A program made the translations under genes and the position numbers. A stretch of 64,000 nt of DNA from Enoplosus armatus (lineage: Eukaryota > Chordata > Actinopteri > Centrarchiformes > Enoplosidae). Where the stretch lies: assembly GCF_043641665.1 (NCBI RefSeq), contig NC_092192.1:17324658-17388657 (forward strand), given 5' to 3'. The notes under the pieces were generated by a model. That model searched no databases. It was not told the origin of the DNA and saw only the letters and a list, made by a program, of their open reading frames with translations. Below are positions 59,701 through 64,000 of the stretch, in pieces (within the stretch, counting starts at the first letter, position 1; each line of letters starts with the position of its first letter).

Positions 59701-62700
59701 AGCATTTTTACATACAGCCTCATTAGCTAATGGTCGATATTAGTATTATGTAGGCATCGCATGATGTTGCACACACTATGAATGAAGATGTAAAGGGAGA
59801 TGTTGGCCAAGACAGATACCTGTAGTCTGTGAATATCAGTTTGGTGTATTCTTAGTATCTAAAGCTAATTTCTCTCGTTCAGCATGATGAACTGAAGAGA
59901 AATGTCAATCCTGTAAGAGATGTTGTGTTTAGTTTGTTTGACACGGGGATCAACAACATCTAACAAATAATGTGATATGTTCCAAGAGCTAAACCTACAG
60001 TATGTAACAAGATTATGATATGCGGTTATCTATTCCATTGTAATAATGGCCATGATTATAATATCTTAAGGTTTTTTGATTGTATTTAATCTACCATATC
60101 CAAGTGCTTTTATCATACTTTTGATGTCTCGCTGATCAGTTTATCATCTAACATTTTCCATCTGCTAATTCATATCTACGGTTTATGTAATTAAGTCTGT
60201 AGATTTTATGGTCAAAAAATAATAAAAAAATAAGGCATCTTGGATCCGGGCTGTACTTTCTTACAGTCCATTTCTCCCATGTCATGCTGGGTTACAATCA
60301 ATGCGTCCTCATACCTGCCAATGACTCCCAAAAAGATGTAGCCAAAGGCCTTCTTTTAGAAGTCCATATAACTCGGGGTTGCAGAGTGGCGTGACAGCCG
60401 ATGACATCTTATCATGTTTGATAATTGCCTCAGGTTAATGAGGGAGTAAGATGGAAATAAAGTGTGGACAGGGATAGTGTCGAGGTGTTAGAGAGAGGGA
60501 AGCACTGTGGTATCTGCAGTCTTTGGTGGCTATATGTTTTGAAATACAGTAATTAACTTGTGCACAGAATCTGTATGTTTGAACACAGAGTGGGAAAAAA
60601 AGGAAACTTCAGACAGTCATTAATCTCGCAGACATTTTGTTCCCGTAGCTTGTGATTTTCCACTTCAGTAAGAACTAAGGGAGCAGACTTACACTTTACA
60701 TCCAATCAACCAAAGTACCTGCACTGTTCTGCTCACTTCAAACAGCTGCTTTATTATGACATGCAAGACTGGTATCAAGTGTGGACTGTAGCCAGGTTTT
60801 TAAAGCTGCTTTATTCCAAACAGTGTTGGTTTGGCCTTGAGAGTTAAGGCAAACTGTTGCCTTCGGCTGTTTTTCACAAATCATTACAATTACATTAAAC
60901 CGTGTGGAACCTCTCTTCAACCAGCAGATCATCACAACATTTGCCAAGATTTAGATTTCCAGATTGAAGGCTTAGTTTTGCCGTCTTAAAGCAATTTATT
61001 AGAACACACAAAGTAACGGTTTACCTCAGAAACACAGTTAGTTTTGGTCATAATATTCATGAAAGCATAAAGAGACTTTTGGACTCATGCCCCCAATCCC
61101 AATCCACACAACATAGCAAACCAAGCTGGAAAGCTGGGCTTTAACCGTATGCCTTACGTCAACAACCAACCCCTGAGCCCCCTGCCAACATGTGTGATCA
61201 ACAGCAGCACCGCCAATGGAGCCAAATAAAAAGCTGTTCACACAGATAAATTCTCTATTTACTACCAGATGAGCAGTTTTAATCACCTTCTAAAAGTCAG
61301 TTGGAAAAAGCTTATGGAAGGGTAAGCTTTTAACTTTTCATAGAAAAAAGGATTGAAGTCTGTTCATGAACACTTCAGTCCTTCACAGCAAAAAACGGAG
61401 TGAAAAGCAATTTGTCAGGAACACAGTTGAAATGATTTCGGCCCAGTGGACGTGATTGACACGAGCAGGTTTGCTGTGAAAAAAAGAGGTCAGGATATTG
61501 TGGAGTTCCAGGAGCTGGTTCTCATCCACGCTAAACTCTGACTTCTTGACTGCTCCCCCTGCGGTGCTTCATCGCCACTTGTAGCACTTCTGCTCCCTGC
61601 AGGTCTTGTTGATAGACTAGTGTCTGAAAAAATATACGCACACTGTGTAATAATGGGATATCCCCTTATACACTGCATGTATGAATGAAGCTCTTGACGT
61701 TATGTATTAATTTGGTGATTCATATTCCCATCCTCAATTTAAGACATTAATCTTTCGAATAGGTAATGTCAAGAGGTACATTTCTATTTGTTTTGTGGCC
61801 ACTGCGTGCTGCAACTCAACTAGCAGATTGCACTATCAATAAAAAATATGTATGGTTATGTTTTGTAAGCACAGATAAAGGCCTATGATATTTCTTTTCA
61901 TGTTCAAAACGATCTTATATTGAAAATGAGGACTGTATTTTCACCAAGGTAATAATGTGGTACCAGCAGCACCACCAGCAGCACCACCAGCGGCAGCAGC
62001 AGCAGCTGTGTTTTGATAAGATTTGCATTTGGTTTCTTGGCTTGACTGCTGCCAATGTGTCAGACACCCGTTGCTGTTTTTGAAACAGTCAGACTGCTGC
62101 CTCAGGATTTGAAACCATTTTGAGAAACAACAAACTTTCTTTATAAGCAATGTCGGGTTAGTGTGTAAAATAGTGAAAAAAACACAAGTAACATGCCACA
62201 CTTTTAATAAATCTATCTTATGGTTAATACATTTTGTTACTTAATAATCAGAGAGTCTGATTGAGCTTGATTGCAAGGGAACGCAGTTAGACACCAAAAG
62301 AAGAAGTCAGTCAGACTACCTCTGATGTGGACAGAGAGGCACGTGTATGTGCATTTGTAAATATTCTTTATCCTGCAGAAAGTCTTTGTGCACAGATATA
62401 TCCAAGAAGCACACGGAAGTGAAACAGCTCAGATGGCTGGACATCAGTATCACAAGAGGGCGGGATGTGCTTGGCAGTCAGCATTTCGCTTCCTTTGTTT
62501 TTACTTTGGGCAGGGTATGCTATGCTAAGCTAATATCCCATGGCTCCAGCTCCATACTTGATAGTGAATGGTATCAATCTTCTCATTGAACCCTCAGTGT
62601 CAAACTATTCCTTGCAAGTCAGATGTAAATGTAGTCCAACTAGAAGGGTATTAATAGCGTTGAACCAGTATTTGCCTATTCTCACATAGTGGGGGTGAAT

Positions 62701-64000
62701 TGTAGCGCTAAGTGAGAACCATCTTCCTCTTCAACTACACAGGTTATTAACAATGCCAGCGCTAACCTATAATCTCCTGTGGCTGAATGTACCCTCTTAT
62801 TAATGTCCTCTTGGACTATTCAGCTAATGCTATGATTGCTTTTAGTGTCAACACAGTCCAAAAACATCCAGGGCTGTGGCCACTCATTCTGCCTCTTCAT
62901 TACAGAAGCAGTAACTGAGAGGCAAATCTGAGCTTGTTTCTGTCTCTGAATTCCTGTGCCTGTTAATATTGAGATATTGTCAAACACAGTACGTGTGTGT
63001 GTCTGTGTCTGCATGCATGCCTGTCTGAAGTGGGACTTCGGTAACCAGAATAAGTCCTGTGTGTGGGCTTCAGTTTTGTAGATGAGTTTGGTGCTCACGG
63101 CAAAGTCTCTCTCCCTTCACAGTGTGACAGTCCGTTCACATCTGGGCTGCCACTACCAGGGGCGCAATTAAGACTGAAAATAAATGTAGGTCATGCAGAC
63201 ATGCACTTTGTGACATGCAATGACACAGCATGAAGCTAATGTAATATTAATGTATTAATTCAGTTGGTGTAGCAGAAAACGTTTTAAGTGACAGTTTTAC
63301 AAGCTACAAGCCTCAAGGAAACATGATAAACTACAGATGCTCAAACATCAGTACATCATGCCGTCTGCAGAATACACTAACTTTTAACTGATGAGGATAA
63401 GGCAGCTGTATCAAATTAATAACATTAATTAAGAGTGGATGTTTTTTCTTTGATAATAATAATAAACTGCCTCTATGCGACTTCAGTGTCTGTCTATATT
63501 CATGGGAAGTTTGACTTTCGAGCTCTGCGTGAGTGATAATCAATGGCCTGTACAGCCACTTTACTTTCCACTGAACATTTAATGGAGTGAGGATAAGCCT
63601 CTCAGATGGGCTGCTGGCCTTTCCAGGCAGTTGTGCTCCTATGGTGTTTCTCATCACAAATACAGGAGGTAAGCTGCTTGCCCCTCGGCTTAACTGTTCA
63701 TATGTCAAAGCAATATACGGTATATAGTCAGTATATAGACAGCAAAACGTGTAGAGTATGCTGACAATATCTGACATAATTAGGTATTACCAGTAAACAG
63801 TATTAGCATAGCTGGGAATATGCCATGCGCACTTGACCAGCAGTTCAGTTTAATGTCATGTGTGAGCGAAACAAAACATTCCAACGAACTAAAGCAACAA
63901 AAGGTCATTGGATTCTTACAAATTACAGGAATATAAGATGAAATATGGCGTATGTTTGGCCCTCTATGTTTGCTTTTGGTTTGACCAGTGCTTGTGTGTC
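53783..64000 (+). other. start of a large robo1-like intron
   Basis: More than 10 kb with no recognisable Ig-domain exon. Large first introns are typical of ROBO1/2. The open frames are short and without family motifs. A CAG/CCA-rich tract lies at 61963-62008, a CA-rich tract at 58195-58240, and an 18-bp palindrome TGTTGGAACATTCCAACA at 57384-57401. Confidence 0.45.
61963..62008. repeat. CAG/CCA trinucleotide tract
   Basis: Interleaved CAGCAGCAC-CAC units ending in CAGCAGCAGCAG. The Ala/Gly-rich minus-strand frame over it is a repeat artefact. Confidence 0.85.

Noticed and set aside
61941..62201. Ala/Gly-rich minus-strand frame
   Set aside because: Produced by the CAG/CCA tract; no homology.
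49505..64000. Search for Robo Ig-domain exons inside the window
   Set aside because: No segment with SRLRQEDFPP-like or Ig Cys/Trp pattern plus phase-1 acceptor was seen; they must lie further right.

Overview
The window looks like vertebrate nuclear DNA, most likely from a percomorph-type teleost. It is AT-rich and gene-poor. Its genes have short exons with GT..AG introns. It carries many microsatellites, a tRNA-type SINE ending in a LINE-like tail, a Rex3-like RTE LINE 3' end, a PIF/Harbinger transposase relic, and MITE-like elements. No operons, CRISPR arrays, viral genes or bacterial features were seen. Every gene call comes from hand reading of exons, splice sites and remembered family motifs; nothing was aligned by computer.

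Left part (about 4.4-11.8 kb): a complete T-box repressor gene of the TBX2/TBX3 subfamily on the minus strand. It has seven coding exons and encodes 629 aa. The absence of the TBX3-type insert in the T-box and the overall layout point to tbx2. Its divergence from the well-known tbx2 suggests the 'a' paralogue. Its C-terminus appears frameshifted: a relic of the conserved TBX2 tail is still readable in another frame just past the stop.

Middle (10.8-31 kb): about 20 kb with no convincing exon. It holds the T-box upstream region, including a palindromic GGCGCC pair, and a patchwork of decayed mobile elements. There is also a near-perfect 25-bp-stem hairpin near 26.0 kb.

Centre-right (29.8-36.9 kb): ppm1d (WIP1, a p53-pathway PP2C phosphatase) on the minus strand. 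All catalytic motifs, the basic loop and the Cys-Val-Cys C-terminus are visible. Read along the minus strand, ppm1d precedes tbx2 in the same order and orientation as human PPM1D-BCAS3-TBX2. No BCAS3 exon could be found in between, which suggests loss after the teleost genome duplication.

Right part (47-64 kb): the 5' end of a Roundabout (Slit receptor) gene on the plus strand, most like ROBO1. Two alternative starts are visible. The long form has a signal-peptide exon at 47.1 kb plus a 93-bp exon at 49.4 kb ending in a GFGYKG-like motif. The short, DUTT1-like form starts from a GC-rich first exon at 53.7 kb. Both forms end in phase 1, as needed to splice to the shared first Ig exon, which must lie beyond 64 kb.
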